Assembly (NCBI RefSeq): GCF_038561965.1
Contig: NZ_CP139348.1
Location: 3,472,001 to 3,536,000 of the forward strand
Length of the DNA: 64,000 nucleotides
DNA from: Stutzerimonas stutzeri
GTDB lineage: Bacteria > Pseudomonadota > Gammaproteobacteria > Pseudomonadales > Pseudomonadaceae
Reading direction: 5' to 3'
In this document: piece after piece, positions 50,748 through 59,524 of the stretch
How positions within the stretch are numbered: position 1 is the first letter of the stretch
Layout: every line of letters begins with the position of its first letter
Made by a program: the position numbers and the translations under genes
Notes under the pieces: generated by a model
The model's database searches: none
What the model was told of the DNA's origin: nothing
The model's input: only the letters and a program-made list of their open reading frames with translations

Positions 50748-51167
50748 TCAGCGCCGGTAATAATGGTGTCGTCCTCCCCGGTCGTAATGCGGCCGCACCC
50801 GATGATCCCGCCCATCCCTGATCAAAGGCGGACGCTGTTGGCGGTGTTCATCTCGCCAATGCCGGGGCCGTTCGACACCGCGGTGTCGATCGTAGTACTG
50901 CGGCGGCAGCTGGCTTTGATAGCGCGGCGGCAGGTTGTGCTGATACTGCGGATAGTGGGAGTAAGGGCTGCGCGGATCGTACTGCTGGGGACGGCTTTCC
51001 TGGCGATAACTGCGGTTGTAGCCTTGACCGTAGTAACGCGAGCTCTGGTTGGAGTAGCGAGGGCTCTCGGCCTGGAAGACCCATACACCATCGCGGCGAT
51101 CCGCCTGTGCCGGCAGGCACGCGCCCAGCCCGAGGCAAAGCAGAACAAATAACGAACGAATGCTCAT
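50748..51167 (-). CDS. Secreted Tyr/Arg/Gln-rich protein of unknown function
   Basis: 139 residues from the ATG at 51167, preceded by a strong GGAGGTGG site; the longer upstream frame is spurious. The signal peptide MSIRSLFVLLCLGLGACLP could be a lipobox (LGAC) or cleave after AQA. The mature protein is low-complexity: repeated Tyr, Gln, Pro, Arg and His (RYYGQGYNRSYRQ, HYPQYQHNLPPRYQ) ending in a His/Tyr/Arg tail. No family recognised; a disordered, basic envelope protein is all that can be said. Confidence 0.75.
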   Translation of the reverse strand: MSIRSLFVLLCLGLGACLPAQADRRDGVWVFQAESPRYSNQSSRYYGQGYNRSYRQESRPQQYDPRSPYSHYPQYQHNLPPRYQSQLPPQYYDRHRGVERPRHWRDEHRQQRPPLIRDGRDHRVRPHYDRGGRHHYYRR

Positions 51168-51400
51168 GGATACCACCTCCGATGGTTTCACAGGCTTCGA
51201 ACCATCAGACCACAACCTCGCCATGACTGCTGAAACAGCAGACAATTGGCACCCATAGCACTTCTGTAGACTCCATCCAGACGTCGCCCAATCACCGCGA
51301 CGGACTGCCGCAGCTTGTATGGCTGCAGCTGCTTCCCGATAATAGCGGCCCTTTAGCCCCACGGCTCTCGCAGAGCGCGACGGAACGGGACAAATCCTAG

Positions 51401-51985
51401 ATGACCGAACTCGCCCTGATCATGGTTAGCGCCATCCTGGTCAACAATTTCGTACTGGTGCAGTTCCTCGGTCTGTGCCCGTTCATGGGCGTTTCGAAGA
51501 AGATCGAAACTGCCATCGGTCTGTCGCTGGCGACTACCTTCGTGCTGACGCTCGCAGCCATGTGCAGCTACCTGGTCCAGCAGTACGTGCTCAAGCCGCT
51601 GGATCTGGAGTTCCTGCGCACCATCAGCTTCATCCTGGTGATTGCCGTGACCGTGCAATTCACCGAAATGGTGGTGAACAAGACCAGTCCACTGCTCTAC
51701 CGCGTGCTCGGCATATTCCTGCCGCTGATCACCACCAACTGCATCGTCCTCGGCGTGGCGCTGTTGAACGCCAACAAAGCCGAGTTCACCTTCCTGACCG
51801 CCACCGTCAACGGCTTTGCCGCGGGGCTTGGCTTCTCATTGGTGCTAGTGCTATTCGCCGCCATGCGTGAGCGGATCGCTATTGCCGACGTGCCGAAGTC
51901 ATTTCAAGGCGCCGCGATCGGTATGGTCACTGCCGGCCTGATGTCGCTGGCGTTTATGGGCTTCACCGGGCTGATCAAGCTATGA
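51401..51985 (+). CDS. rnfA: Rnf/Rsx complex membrane subunit A
   Basis: 194 residues, six transmembrane helices, including NFVLVQFLGLCPFMGVSKK and FLPLITTNCIVLGVALLN with the conserved Cys that ligate the in-membrane iron-sulphur site with RnfE. The Rnf pump couples NADH/ferredoxin exchange to ion transport, or reduces SoxR. First of six coupled genes; its stop overlaps rnfB by 4 nt. Confidence 0.97.
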   Translation: MTELALIMVSAILVNNFVLVQFLGLCPFMGVSKKIETAIGLSLATTFVLTLAAMCSYLVQQYVLKPLDLEFLRTISFILVIAVTVQFTEMVVNKTSPLLYRVLGIFLPLITTNCIVLGVALLNANKAEFTFLTATVNGFAAGLGFSLVLVLFAAMRERIAIADVPKSFQGAAIGMVTAGLMSLAFMGFTGLIKL

Positions 51986-52557
51986 GCGCGGTCCTCATCG
52001 CCATTCTCGCCCTGCTCGCCCTGTGCCTGCTCGGCGGTGCCATTCTCGGCTTCGCCGCAGTGCGCTTCCGCGTTCAAGGCGACCCGATCGCCGAGCAAAT
52101 CAATGCCCTGTTGCCCCAGACCCAATGCGGGCAGTGCGGCTATCCGGGCTGCAAGCCCTACGCCGAAGCGATTGCCGGCGGCGACAAGATCAACAAGTGC
52201 CCACCGGGTGGCGAAGCGACCATCCAGGCCCTGGCCGACCTGCTCGATGTCGAGGCGGAGCCACTTGATGCCGAAGGTGGCGAGAAGCCACAAATGGTCG
52301 CCTACATCCGCGAAGCCGAGTGCATCGGCTGCACCAAGTGCATCCAGGCCTGCCCGGTCGATGCCATCGTCGGCGCCGCGCGACAGATGCACACCGTCAT
52401 CATTTCCGAATGCACCGGTTGCGATCTGTGTGTCGAGCCCTGTCCGGTCGATTGCATCGACATGATTGAGGTCGGTAGCAACCTGCAGAGTTGGAAGTGG
52501 AATCGGCCGCTGGCGCCCGGCCAGCTGATCGCAACTGATCGGGAGCAGGCCGCATGA
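51982..52557 (+). CDS. rnfB: Rnf/Rsx complex ferredoxin subunit B
   Basis: 191 residues: N-terminal membrane anchor (about 2-25), an Fe-S domain with CGQCGYPGCKPYAE and a later Cys (NKCPPGG), then two 4Fe-4S ferredoxin motifs (CIGCTKCIQACPVD near 113 and CTGCDLCVEPCPVD near 143). Electron entry between ferredoxin and the membrane subunits. Overlaps rnfC by 4 nt. Confidence 0.97.
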   Translation: MSAVLIAILALLALCLLGGAILGFAAVRFRVQGDPIAEQINALLPQTQCGQCGYPGCKPYAEAIAGGDKINKCPPGGEATIQALADLLDVEAEPLDAEGGEKPQMVAYIREAECIGCTKCIQACPVDAIVGAARQMHTVIISECTGCDLCVEPCPVDCIDMIEVGSNLQSWKWNRPLAPGQLIATDREQAA

Positions 52558-55412
52558 CTTCGTTGAAGATCTGGGACATCCACGGCGGCATTCATCCGCC
52601 AGAGCACAAGGAAGTCTCGAACCGCACGCCGATCCAACCGGCACCGCTGCCCAAACGCCTCGTCCTGCCATTGGCCCAGCATTTGGGCGCCCCGGCGGAG
52701 CCGTGTGTGACTCTCGGCGAACGGGTGCTCAAGGGTCAGCAGATCGCGAATGCCAGTGGCTTCGTCAGCGCACCACTGCACGCGCCTACGTCAGGGGTGG
52801 TCAGCTTCATCGGCCCGCAGCCCTTTCCCCACGTATCGGGCATGCTCGCCAATGCGATCGTCATCGACAGCGACGGCGAAGACAGCTGGGTCGAACTGCA
52901 TCCGCAGCCGAATTACCGAGATCTCGAGCGCAGCGCATTGCTGGAGCTGATTCGTCAGGCCGGCATCAGCGGCCTTGGCGGCGCGGGCTTCCCCACCGCG
53001 GTTAAGCTCAGCCCACCGCCGACCCAGACGATCCGCACACTGATCATCAACGGCACCGAGTGCGAGCCCTACATCACCGCCGACGACCTGTTGATGCGTG
53101 AGAAGGCCACCGAGTTGGTGGCGGGCATCGAAATTCTTGCGCACCTCATCCAGCCGCAGGAAGTGCTGATCGGCATCGAGGACAACAAGCCCGAAGCGAT
53201 TGCCGCCGTACGCGCCGCCATTGGCGAGCGGCCGTTCGTGCTGAAGGTATTCCCAACCAAGTATCCGTCCGGCGGCGAAAAGCAGCTGATCCAGATTCTA
53301 ACCGGTGAAGAAGTGCCCAGCGGCGGCCTGCCGGCGGACATCGGCATGCTCTGCCAGAACGTCGGCACCTGCGTCGCCGTCCATGATGCTGTGCTGCTCG
53401 GCAAGCCGCTCATCTCGCGCGTCACCACCCTCACCGGCGAAGCGCTGGCGCGCCCGATGAACGTCGAGGTGTTGATCGGCACACCGGTAGATGAGTTGCT
53501 GGCCTTCGCCGGTCTCAAGCAGAACAGGCTCAACCGCCTGATCATGGGTGGCCCGATGATGGGCTTCACGCTGCCCTCCCTTGAGGTACCGGTGGTCAAG
53601 ACCACCAACTGTCTGCTGGCCAGCACCCTTGAGGAACTGCCGCCGCCACCGCCGGCGCTGCCTTGCATCCGCTGCGGTGAGTGCGCCGAAGCCTGTCCGG
53701 TCAGCCTGCTGCCACAGCAATTGCACTTCTTCGCCCTCGGTCAGGAGCACGAGCAGCTAAAGGCTCATCATCTGTTCGACTGCATCGAATGTGGCGCCTG
53801 CGCCTACGTCTGCCCGTCCAGTATCCCGTTGGTGCAGTACTACCGTGCCGCCAAAGGCGAGATTCGCGAACTCGAGCAGAAACACCAGAAAGCCGAACAT
53901 TCCAAACAACGTTTCGAGCTGCGCCAGGAACGCCTGCGCAGAGCCGAAGAACTGAAGGAAACCGAGCGCAAGGCCCGCGCCGAACGCGCCGCCCGTGCAA
54001 AGGCCGCGCAAAGCGAGGCAGGACCTACCACCGTCAAAGCTGATGCGGCCGCCACGACGCAGCCGCAAAAAGCGGGCCTTTCCGAAACGCAGAAGAAACT
54101 GAAGATCGAAGCCAGCATGGCCCAGGTCGCCTTGAAGAAGGCCGAAAAGCAGCTCGCCACGCACGACACCGCCGAGCTGCAAGCCCAGGTCCTCGATCTG
54201 CGCAAAGCAGCCGAGGCGGCGCAGCAGGCGCTGGATGCCGCCATGCAGGCAGAAGCTGCGCCAGCGACCGCCAAACCAGCCGATGACGAAGCGCTGAAAA
54301 AGGCCAAGATCGAAGCTGCCATGCTCAAGGCGCAGATTCGCAAATTGGAAAAGCTCGGGGCGCCGGACGACGAGCAGCAGGCCGAACTCGCCCGTCTGCG
54401 CCAGCAGCTAAATGAGGCCGAACAGGCACTGGCTACCGCGCACAGCGCCGCGCCTGCCGCCAAGCCAGCCGATGACGAAGCCCTGAAGAAAGCCAAGATC
54501 GAAGCCGCCATGCTCAAGGCGCAGATTCGCAAATTGGAAAAGATCGAGACACCGGATGACGAGCAGCAGGCCGAACTCGCCCGTCTGCGCCAGCAGCTAA
54601 ATGAGGCCGAACAAGCACTGGCTACCGCGCAGAGCGCCGCGCCTGTCGCCAAGCCAGCCGATGACGAAGCCCTGAAAAAAGCCAAGATCGAAGCCGCCAT
54701 GCTCAAGGCGCAGATTCGCAAATTGGAAAAGATCGAGACGCCGGACGACGAGCAGCAAGCCGAACTCGCCCGTCTGCGCCAGCAGCTGCATGAGGCCGAA
54801 CAGGCACTGGCTACTGCGCAGAACGTAGCGCCTACGTCCGCCGCCCAGCCAGCCAATGACGACGCACTGAAGAAAGCCAAGATCGAAGCCGCCATGCTCA
54901 AGGCGCAGATTCGCAAATTGGAAAAGATCGAGACACCGGACGACGAGCAGCAAGCCGAACTCGCCCGTCTGCGCCAGCAGCTGCATGAGGCCGAACAGGC
55001 ACTGGCTACTGCGCAGAACGTAGCGCCTACGTCCGCCGCCCAGCCAGCCAATGACGACGCACTGAAGAAAGCCAAGATCGAACTGGCGATGAAGCGCGCC
55101 GAACTGAAGAAAGCCGAGAAAGCTGGCGCCGAGGAGGCTGAACTTGGCCGCCTCCGCGATGCCCTGAGTGCGGCCGAACAAGCCCTGCACGCCGCCGAAA
55201 ACGCGTCGCAAAAGCCTGCGCCTGAACTGGTGCGGACTAGCAAGCCGGGGATTGATGACCGCCAGCGAGCACTCAAGACTGAGCTCGCCTTTGCCCGCGC
55301 CGATCTGCGCAAACTTGAGCGCGACGAAAGCGCGGAGCCAGCGGCAATGGACGCCGCCCGCGCACGATTGAGCGAGGCGGAACGCCTGATGGCGGAATAT
55401 CAGGGCTCATGA
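52554..55412 (+). CDS. rnfC: Rnf/Rsx complex subunit C with expanded repeat tail
   Basis: 952 residues. The conserved core (about 1-450) has the NADH/FMN-binding Rossmann-like domain (ISGLGGAGFPTAVKL near 138, TECEPYITADDLLM) and two 4Fe-4S motifs (CIRCGECAEACPVS near 374, CIECGACAYVCPSS near 413). Beyond about 445 the protein is a long charged Ala/Glu/Lys/Gln coiled coil. It includes four near-identical units of 63-65 residues (54270-55090) flanked by degenerate copies. Such C-terminal tails vary widely in length among gammaproteobacterial RnfC proteins. Confidence 0.96.
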   Translation: MTSLKIWDIHGGIHPPEHKEVSNRTPIQPAPLPKRLVLPLAQHLGAPAEPCVTLGERVLKGQQIANASGFVSAPLHAPTSGVVSFIGPQPFPHVSGMLANAIVIDSDGEDSWVELHPQPNYRDLERSALLELIRQAGISGLGGAGFPTAVKLSPPPTQTIRTLIINGTECEPYITADDLLMREKATELVAGIEILAHLIQPQEVLIGIEDNKPEAIAAVRAAIGERPFVLKVFPTKYPSGGEKQLIQILTGEEVPSGGLPADIGMLCQNVGTCVAVHDAVLLGKPLISRVTTLTGEALARPMNVEVLIGTPVDELLAFAGLKQNRLNRLIMGGPMMGFTLPSLEVPVVKTTNCLLASTLEELPPPPPALPCIRCGECAEACPVSLLPQQLHFFALGQEHEQLKAHHLFDCIECGACAYVCPSSIPLVQYYRAAKGEIRELEQKHQKAEHSKQRFELRQERLRRAEELKETERKARAERAARAKAAQSEAGPTTVKADAAATTQPQKAGLSETQKKLKIEASMAQVALKKAEKQLATHDTAELQAQVLDLRKAAEAAQQALDAAMQAEAAPATAKPADDEALKKAKIEAAMLKAQIRKLEKLGAPDDEQQAELARLRQQLNEAEQALATAHSAAPAAKPADDEALKKAKIEAAMLKAQIRKLEKIETPDDEQQAELARLRQQLNEAEQALATAQSAAPVAKPADDEALKKAKIEAAMLKAQIRKLEKIETPDDEQQAELARLRQQLHEAEQALATAQNVAPTSAAQPANDDALKKAKIEAAMLKAQIRKLEKIETPDDEQQAELARLRQQLHEAEQALATAQNVAPTSAAQPANDDALKKAKIELAMKRAELKKAEKAGAEEAELGRLRDALSAAEQALHAAENASQKPAPELVRTSKPGIDDRQRALKTELAFARADLRKLERDESAEPAAMDAARARLSEAERLMAEYQGS
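54270..55097 (+). repeat. Intragenic tandem repeat in rnfC (189/195-bp units)
   Basis: Units begin at 54270, 54459, 54648, 54843 and 55038 (the last partial). The first steps are 189 bp; the last two are 195 bp, because NVAPTSAAQ replaces a shorter linker. Within units the core KKAKIEAAMLKAQIRKLEK is invariant and the DNA nearly so, implying recent duplication or gene conversion. All units keep the reading frame. Confidence 0.95.
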
Positions 55413-55528
55413 AACTACGGCTCGACACAGCTGCTGCTTTCGTCGCCTGGGTAGCACACCAACAAATTGGATACACGGCGTAGGCTCCCCGACCTACACC
55501 CAGACAACGTTTTAGAACCGGAGAGCCA

Positions 55529-56557
55529 ATGGCCCTGCCCCGCATCACCTCGCCCCATGCCAAGGGCCCCAGCCGCACACAGCGCGTTATGCTGCTAGTG
55601 CTCGCGGCCACCCTGCCTGGGGTGGTTGTGCTGACCTGGCTTTACGGCGCCGGTACGCTGATCAACCTGGCGTGGGCCTGCGCAGCCGCACTCGGTTTCG
55701 AAGCAGCGATTCTGAAGCTGCGCCAGCGCCCGGTAGGCTTCTTTCTCCGCGATGGTAGCGTTCTGGTAACCGCGGTTTTGCTGGCCCTCGCGCTGCCGCC
55801 CTACTCACCCTGGTGGCTGACACTGATCGCCACCGGCTGTGCTGTCGTTTTCGGCAAACAGCTTTATGGGGGACTCGGCCAGAACCCCTTCAACCCGGCG
55901 ATGATTGGCTACGTAGTAGTGCTGATCTCCTTCCCAGTCGAAATGACTACATGGCCCGTACCGCACAGCGTCGGGCTGAGTGCCGGCCTGCAGCACATCC
56001 TCGGTATTGCCTCGCTGCCCGATGGCTGGACCCAGGCGACGGCGCTCGACGCCCTGAAAGTGAACAACAGCCTGACCATCGACGAACTGTGGAGTAACCC
56101 GGCGTTCGGTCACTTCGGCGGCATCGGTTCGGAAGTCGTGAACCTGGCGTTTCTGGCTGGCGGCCTGTTCCTGTTGCACAAACGGCTGTTCAGCTGGCAC
56201 GCACCGGTCGGTATGCTCGGCGCCCTGCTGTTGATGAGTCTGGTGTTCTGGAACGGTTCGGGCTCCGATAGCAACGGCTCGCCGCTGTTCCACCTGCTCA
56301 GTGGCGCGACCATGCTCGGTGCGTTCTTCATCGTGACCGATCCGGTCAGCAGCGCCACCAGCCCGCGTGGACGCCTTATTTTCGGCGCTGGCGTCGGCAT
56401 TCTGGTGTACGTCATCCGCGCCTGGGGCGGCTATCCGGACGGCGTCGCCTTCGGCGTCCTGCTGATGAACCTGGCAGCACCCACCATCGATTACTACACC
56501 CGCCCGCGCACCTACGGCCACCGCAAGGCCGAGCGCGGCTTCAAGCTGGGCGAATGA
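55529..56557 (+). CDS. rnfD: Rnf/Rsx complex membrane subunit D
   Basis: 342 residues, about nine transmembrane helices. The flavinylation site SGAT lies near 252-255 (LLSGATMLGAFF), where FMN is attached to Thr. GGAGAG precedes the ATG. It is separated from rnfC by 116 bases rather than overlapping it. Overlaps rnfG by 4 nt. Confidence 0.96.
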   Translation: MALPRITSPHAKGPSRTQRVMLLVLAATLPGVVVLTWLYGAGTLINLAWACAAALGFEAAILKLRQRPVGFFLRDGSVLVTAVLLALALPPYSPWWLTLIATGCAVVFGKQLYGGLGQNPFNPAMIGYVVVLISFPVEMTTWPVPHSVGLSAGLQHILGIASLPDGWTQATALDALKVNNSLTIDELWSNPAFGHFGGIGSEVVNLAFLAGGLFLLHKRLFSWHAPVGMLGALLLMSLVFWNGSGSDSNGSPLFHLLSGATMLGAFFIVTDPVSSATSPRGRLIFGAGVGILVYVIRAWGGYPDGVAFGVLLMNLAAPTIDYYTRPRTYGHRKAERGFKLGE

Positions 56558-57336
56558 CCATGATGCTTCCGGAAATCAGCCGTTCAATGCTGAAGAACGC
56601 CGCGGTGCTGGGCCTTTTCGCAATCGTCACGGTCGGCGCGGTGACGCTGCTTCAGCAGGGCACCGCCGAACGCATTCAGGCCGCCGAGCGCGCTGCGCAA
56701 GTACGCGCGCTTGGCGAGATTCTGCCGGCTGGCAGCTACGACAATCACCTGCTCGATAACAGTGTGCTGATTCAGGACCACCTGCTCGGCAATAGGAGCC
56801 CGCTGCCTGCTTATGTCGCGATCAAGGATGGCCGGCCGGCCGCCGTGATCCTCCAGGCCATCGCCCCGGATGGCTACAGCGGCGCCATCCATCTACTGGT
56901 GGGCATTCATGTCGATGGCCGCGTCGCCGGCGTCCGTGTCATCGGCCACCGGGAAACTCCCGGCCTGGGTGACAAGATTGAGCTAGCCAAGAGCCCATGG
57001 ATTCGCAGCTTCGATGGCCGCTCTCTGGATAACCCACAGGATTCGGGCTGGGCGGTAAAGAAGGATCGTGGCGAGTTCGACCAATTCGCGGGGGCCACCA
57101 TTACCCCGCGTGCAGTCGTCGGCGCTGTGCATCGCGCCCTGCAGTACTTCGATGCGCACAAGGCCGAGCTGCTGGCAACCGACGGTGACTCAGGCGCAGC
57201 CGCGACTGGCGATGCTCTGGAAGGCCGCAGCGAGCCAGCCGAGGCGACTGTCCACTCCCGTGCCGGCAGCGCCGCTACCCGCGACGAACTGCATACCACC
57301 GAGCCTGATGCCGAGCCGCAAGGGGAACAGCCATGA
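56554..57336 (+). CDS. rnfG: Rnf/Rsx complex FMN subunit G
   Basis: 260 residues: one N-terminal transmembrane helix (about 12-30), a periplasmic FMN domain with GHRETPGLGDKIE near 131 and the flavinylated Thr in FAGATITPRAVV near 179, then a C-terminal extension of about 55 charged residues beyond the usual family end. Overlaps rnfE by 4 nt. Confidence 0.95.
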   Translation: MTMMLPEISRSMLKNAAVLGLFAIVTVGAVTLLQQGTAERIQAAERAAQVRALGEILPAGSYDNHLLDNSVLIQDHLLGNRSPLPAYVAIKDGRPAAVILQAIAPDGYSGAIHLLVGIHVDGRVAGVRVIGHRETPGLGDKIELAKSPWIRSFDGRSLDNPQDSGWAVKKDRGEFDQFAGATITPRAVVGAVHRALQYFDAHKAELLATDGDSGAAATGDALEGRSEPAEATVHSRAGSAATRDELHTTEPDAEPQGEQP

Positions 57337-58046
57337 GTGCACCCAGCTACCGTGAACTGACCGTCAACGGTCTGTGGAAGAACAACCCGGCACTGGTGCA
57401 GCTGCTCGGGCTCTGTCCGCTGCTCGGCGTCAGCAACTCGGCCGTCAATGCGCTCGGGCTTGGCCTGGCGACCATGCTGGTACTGACCTGTTCGAACATC
57501 GGTGTATCGCTGGTGCGCGGGGTGGTCAATACCGCGGTGCGTCTGCCGGCCTTCGTGATGATCATCGCCGCCCTGACCACCTGCATCGAGCTGTTGATGC
57601 AGGCCTTCACCTACGAGCTGTACCAGATTCTCGGCATCTTCATCCCGTTGATCACGACTAACTGCGTCATCCTTGGACGCGCTGACGGTTTCGCAGCCAA
57701 ACATAATCCGCTCATTGCGGGCTTCGACGGCCTGGTCATGGGCGTAGGCTTCTGCCTCGTGCTGGTAGTGCTCGGCGGCTTGCGCGAACTGTTCGGCACC
57801 GGCGCCCTGTTCGCCAATATGCACTTGCTGTTCGGCCCCACCGCCAATAACTGGCAGATCACCCTGTTCAGCGACTACAAGGGCTTTCTACTGGCCATTC
57901 TGCCGCCTGGCGCATTCATCGTGCTCGGGCTGCTGATCGCCCTGAAGAATCGTATCGACCAACAGCTCGCAGAGCGCGCCCGCGCAGCGCAACCCGTCGC
58001 TCCGGCCGCCAGCCGCCGCGTACGCGTCACTGGCGTGATCGAGTGA
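57333..58046 (+). CDS. rnfE: Rnf/Rsx complex membrane subunit E
   Basis: 237 residues, six transmembrane helices, paralogous to RnfA (LVQLLGLCPLLGVSNS, FIPLITTNCVILGRADGFA). Forms the inverted-topology pair with RnfA holding the membrane iron-sulphur site. Ends 10 nt before nth. Confidence 0.97.
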   Translation: MSAPSYRELTVNGLWKNNPALVQLLGLCPLLGVSNSAVNALGLGLATMLVLTCSNIGVSLVRGVVNTAVRLPAFVMIIAALTTCIELLMQAFTYELYQILGIFIPLITTNCVILGRADGFAAKHNPLIAGFDGLVMGVGFCLVLVVLGGLRELFGTGALFANMHLLFGPTANNWQITLFSDYKGFLLAILPPGAFIVLGLLIALKNRIDQQLAERARAAQPVAPAASRRVRVTGVIE

Positions 58047-58056
58047 GCCTGACTGG

Positions 58057-58695
58057 ATGAACTCCGAAAAACGCCGGGAGATCTTTCGCCGCCTGCACGA
58101 AGACAACCCCGAGCCAAAGACCGAGCTTGCATACAGCACACCCTTCGAGTTGCTGATCGCGGTGATCCTCTCAGCCCAGGCCACCGATGTCGGCGTCAAC
58201 AAGGCCACCGTAAAGCTCTATCCGGTGGCCAACACCCCAGAGGCAATCTATGCGCTCGGCTACGACGGGCTCTGCGAATACATCCGCACCATCGGCTTGT
58301 ATCCGAGCAAGGCCAAGAACGTCATCGAGACCTGCCGCATCCTGATCGAAAAGCATGGCAGTCAGGTTCCAGATAATCGCGAAGCACTGGAATCCCTCCC
58401 CGGCGTGGGCCGCAAGACCGCTAACGTGGTGCTGAACACCGCATTCCGCCAATTCACCATGGCGGTGGATACCCACATTTTTCGGGTCAGCAACCGCACC
58501 GGCATCGCCCCAGGCAAGAATGTCCTGGAGGTCGAGCGCAAGTTGATCCGCTTCGTGCCAAAGGATTATCTGCTCGATGCCCACCATTGGTTGATCCTGC
58601 ACGGACGCTATGTCTGCAAGGCGCGCAAGCCGCAATGTGGCAGCTGCCGGATAGAGGATCTGTGCGAATACAAGCACAAGACTTCCGACGATTGA
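58057..58695 (+). CDS. nth: Endonuclease III
   Basis: 212 residues. Helix-hairpin-helix LPGVGRKTANVVLNTAF near 113-129 with the catalytic Lys, catalytic Asp in MAVDTHIFRV near 136-145, and the C-terminal 4Fe-4S set C-x6-C-x2-C-x5-C (CKARKPQCGSCRIEDLC). Repairs oxidised pyrimidines. Linkage to rnf is conserved in many gammaproteobacteria. Confidence 0.97.
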   Translation: MNSEKRREIFRRLHEDNPEPKTELAYSTPFELLIAVILSAQATDVGVNKATVKLYPVANTPEAIYALGYDGLCEYIRTIGLYPSKAKNVIETCRILIEKHGSQVPDNREALESLPGVGRKTANVVLNTAFRQFTMAVDTHIFRVSNRTGIAPGKNVLEVERKLIRFVPKDYLLDAHHWLILHGRYVCKARKPQCGSCRIEDLCEYKHKTSDD

Positions 58696-58803
58696 GTGGG
58701 CCAGCGAAAAGCTTGCACCCCGATTGAAAAAAACTTTTTTACCGGCCTCGAAATTGCGGCTATAAGGTGCGCCAAGAGCGCCCCGTAGCCGTGGAGTGAA
58801 CAA

Positions 58804-58983
58804 GTGGCCGAGAAAGAAGATATTCAGATAGAAGACGATTTCATCGCCGAAGATGACGACGAGAGCAGCGAAGCGCCCGTCGAGGTCGCCAAGACCAATC
58901 TGACCAAACGCCGGATCATCGACAACCTTCTCGAGGAACGCCGCCTGCAAAAGCAGTTGAACGACTTCGACTTCGATTCATAA
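58804..58983 (+). CDS. Small acidic protein downstream of nth
   Basis: 59 residues from a GTG at 58804, with GGAG 7 nt upstream. Strongly acidic N-terminal half (IQIEDDFIAEDDDESSEAP) and a charged helical C-terminus (RRIIDNLLEERRLQKQLNDF). It corresponds by position and pattern to a small conserved gene following nth in P. aeruginosa. Function unknown. A strong bidirectional terminator begins 4 nt after its stop. Confidence 0.8.
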   Translation: MAEKEDIQIEDDFIAEDDDESSEAPVEVAKTNLTKRRIIDNLLEERRLQKQLNDFDFDS

Positions 58984-58986
58984 ACG

Positions 58987-59010
58987 AAAAAGCCCCGAAA
59001 GGGGCTTTTT
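58987..59010. terminator. Bidirectional terminator
   Basis: AAAAAGCCCC, GAAA tetraloop, GGGGCTTTTT. Perfect stem between the convergent small acidic gene and gloA, with T-runs on both strands. Confidence 0.92.
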
Positions 59011-59036
59011 CATATCCGCTTCTCCATGCCCGCCGA

Positions 59037-59429
59037 TCAGTCAGCGCGCTTGGGCGACAGCAACTCGATCTTGTAACCATCCGGGTCCTCAACGAACGCC
59101 AGAATGCTGGAACCATGCATCATTGGCCCCGGCTCACGGGTAATCTTGCCACCGCGCGCCCGGATATCTTCGCAGGCCTTGTAGACGTCCTCGACCTCAA
59201 GGGCGATATGGCCGTAGCCGTTGCCCAGTTCGTAAGTCTCGACACCCCAGTTATGGGTCAGCTCGATCACGCTGTTGTGCGCCTCGTCACCGTAGCCGAC
59301 AAACGCCAGGGTGAACTTGCCGTCTGGATAGTCTTTGCGGCGCAACAGGGTCATGCCCAGTACTTCGGTGTAGAAGGCGATGGACTTCTCCATATCGCCG
59401 ACACGCAGCATGGTATGCAGCAGTCTCAT
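59037..59429 (-). CDS. gloA: Glyoxalase I (lactoylglutathione lyase)
   Basis: 130 residues. Isomerises the hemithioacetal of methylglyoxal and glutathione. Metal ligands are visible: His5 (LLHTMLRV), Glu56 (SVIELTHN), His74 (GYGHIALEV) and Glu122 (YKIELLSP). This is the short, Ni-type class. Same strand as argG and downstream of it. Confidence 0.95.
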   Translation of the reverse strand: MRLLHTMLRVGDMEKSIAFYTEVLGMTLLRRKDYPDGKFTLAFVGYGDEAHNSVIELTHNWGVETYELGNGYGHIALEVEDVYKACEDIRARGGKITREPGPMMHGSSILAFVEDPDGYKIELLSPKRAD

Positions 59430-59478
59430 GATTCAAGTCTCCTCGTTCGGCGGCGCTTGTGGCATTGCAGAAAGTACA

Positions 59479-59499
59479 ACCCCGGCACGTGGCCGGGGT
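59479..59499 (-). terminator. Hairpin after argG
   Basis: ACCCCGGC, loop ACGTG, GCCGGGGT, 26 nt past the argG stop; on the minus strand the tail is TTGTACTTTC. Probably a moderate terminator separating argG from gloA. Confidence 0.65.
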
Positions 59500-59524
59500 C
59501 GGTTGGCTCAGGCGCGCCAGCTTA

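Noticed and set aside
54270..55097. Regular repeats that might be taken for a CRISPR array
   Set aside because: Units are 189-195 bp, contiguous without spacers, in frame and inside rnfC.
53840..55312. 490-residue minus-strand open frame opposite rnfC
   Set aside because: It mirrors the rnfC repeats and consists of Ser/Ala/Cys/Arg low complexity; the plus strand has conserved Fe-S motifs and coupling to rnfB.
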